A stretch of 64,000 nt of DNA, taken from assembly GCA_021776235.1 (NCBI GenBank), contig JAJFGG010000097.1:1-64000 (forward strand). The letters are read 5' to 3'. Below are positions 63,395 to 64,000 of the stretch, in pieces (positions within the stretch are counted from its first letter, which is position 1; every line of letters starts with the position of its first letter). Source of the DNA: Alphaproteobacteria bacterium (lineage in GTDB: Bacteria; Pseudomonadota; Alphaproteobacteria; GCA-2731375). A program made the translations under genes and the position numbers. The notes under the pieces were generated by a model. It worked only from the letters and a program-made list of their open reading frames with translations. It ran no database searches and was not told the origin of the DNA.

Positions 63395-63604
63395 TCAATT
63401 GCCCTGCATTTTGTTCATGGCCCGGCGCACGGCCCGCCCCGCGGCCTTGGCGGGATCTTCGTCGCCGGCAATCTGCTTGGCTTCTTTGACCAGGCCGCGC
63501 GCGGCCCGGGTGGCCTGATCACGGGCCGCCGGGTCGGAGGCAATTTTTTGCGCCGCATAGCGGACGATATGCCGTAACAGAAAAGCCATTCCCCAACATA
63601 GCAA
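63395..63604 (-). CDS. Small conserved hypothetical protein
   Basis: 69 residues, or 64 from Met6, with no clear ribosome binding site. A short hydrophobic start (MAFLLRHIVRYAAQKIA) is followed by a basic Ala-rich helix (RGLVKEAKQIAGDEDPAKAA). No function recognised. Confidence 0.5.
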   Translation of the reverse strand: MLCWGMAFLLRHIVRYAAQKIASDPAARDQATRAARGLVKEAKQIAGDEDPAKAAGRAVRRAMNKMQGN

Positions 63605-63722
63605 AAATGCCGATCAACGGCCAGTGCCCCCCTTCTAATTGTGAGGCGCTTCATATTGACGAATGAACCCACACTGCCGATAGTCGCCGCAGCATCAGTT
63701 ACTCTGTACAGGTTTCTCTGCC

Positions 63723-64000
63723 ATGCCCAAGATTGCCTCTGAAATCGACCCCAAGGACCCGACCTTCAAGGAAAACCGGGCTGACTTTCTGACCCAGATC
63801 TCCGAATTGCGCGAATTGGAAAGCAAGGTCCGGGCGCGTTCGGAAAAGAGCCGGGCACGGTTCGAAAGCCGCGGGCAGTTGCTGCCGCGGGATCGGTTGA
63901 ACCTGTTGCTGGACCGCGGCGCGCCCTGGCTCGAGCTTTCCACCCTGGCGGGCTACGGGACCTATGACGACGACGGCGGCGAAAATATCTCCGGGGCCCG
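63723..64000 (+). CDS. Acyl-CoA carboxylase carboxyltransferase (beta) subunit, 3' partial
   Basis: Starts ATG at 63723 and runs off the window. The 92 visible residues include KENRADFLTQISELRELESK, RFESRGQLLPRDRLNLLLDR and APWLELSTLAGYGTYDDDGG, matching the N-terminus of methylcrotonyl/geranyl/propionyl-CoA carboxylase beta subunits. It transfers CO2 from carboxybiotin to an acyl-CoA. Which acyl-CoA cannot be told from this part. Confidence 0.88.
   Translation, partial: MPKIASEIDPKDPTFKENRADFLTQISELRELESKVRARSEKSRARFESRGQLLPRDRLNLLLDRGAPWLELSTLAGYGTYDDDGGENISGA

Overview
The window reads as a chromosomal segment of an alphaproteobacterium, probably Rhodospirillales-like. The evidence is a circularly permuted two-piece tmRNA (ssrA), an alpha-type SspB adaptor, the F1-ATPase inhibitor zeta subunit (DUF1476 family), ThyX, PurS/PurQ/PurL and a generally high GC content. 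No plasmid or complete phage backbone is visible. Several patches (11.8-12.5, 13.6-14.5, 16.2-17.9 and 52.4-52.8 kb) are littered with mobile-element debris.

Layout. (1) 2-10643 is a tight plus-strand operon: the 3' part of an NADPH-ferredoxin reductase (FprA type), a molybdenum hydroxylase (separate FAD subunit plus a fused 2Fe-2S/Mo subunit), a 6-hydroxynicotinate reductase family Fe-S protein, an ApbE-like UPF0280 protein, and ATP-dependent hydantoinase/oxoprolinase subunits HyuA and HyuB. Together these look like an oxygen-independent hydroxylate, reduce and open-the-lactam route for an N-heterocycle. (2) 10.7-14.5 kb holds a receiver protein with Asn in place of the phospho-acceptor Asp, an Hpt protein, and a histone-deacetylase-like amidohydrolase bracketed by two identically truncated IS66 3' ends. 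(3) 14.5-19.3 kb holds an acyl-CoA synthetase, a tRNA-Pro with a duplicated 3' half that bounds a 1.3 kb islet, and small exported proteins. (4) 19.7-23.3 kb is a phosphonate-type ABC transporter (phnD-C-E-E). (5) 23.6-34.9 kb is a minus-strand copper-resistance cluster: CopA ATPase and CueR, multicopper oxidase, CopB, cupredoxin, Sco, PCuAC, cytochromes c and small proteins. Three CueR-type promoters with 19 bp spacers are legible in it.

(6) 35-40.2 kb is a minus-strand operon whose first gene is a GrdB/PrdB-type selenoprotein. It has an in-frame UGA followed by PVC (a UxxC redox motif) and a good bacterial SECIS-like hairpin. Behind it come an N-acyl-D-amino-acid deacylase, a D-threonine aldolase/DSD1-like PLP enzyme and a flavin monooxygenase. 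(7) 40.3-51 kb carries NnrU, HemN, a lipoprotein hydrolase, an MFS transporter, a hydroxyacid dehydrogenase, a TauD dioxygenase, a methyltransferase, sspB next to ssrA, thyX and a pentapeptide-repeat protein. (8) 51.2-55.5 kb carries two class III CoA-transferases, a beta-hydroxyacid dehydrogenase and a DOPA-dioxygenase-like protein, with a 146 bp MITE-like element between the transferases. (9) 55.5-62.3 kb is housekeeping: monothiol glutaredoxin, BolA, purL-purQ-purS-purC, ATPase zeta subunit and purB. (10) The right end has a nicotinamidase-like hydrolase, a small protein and the start of an acyl-CoA carboxylase carboxyltransferase.

The strongest candidates for something new are the Hnr-like/HyuAB operon and the UGA-containing GrdB/PrdB-like gene with its D-amino-acid neighbours. 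All functions are inferred from recognised family motifs read by eye. No database search was run.
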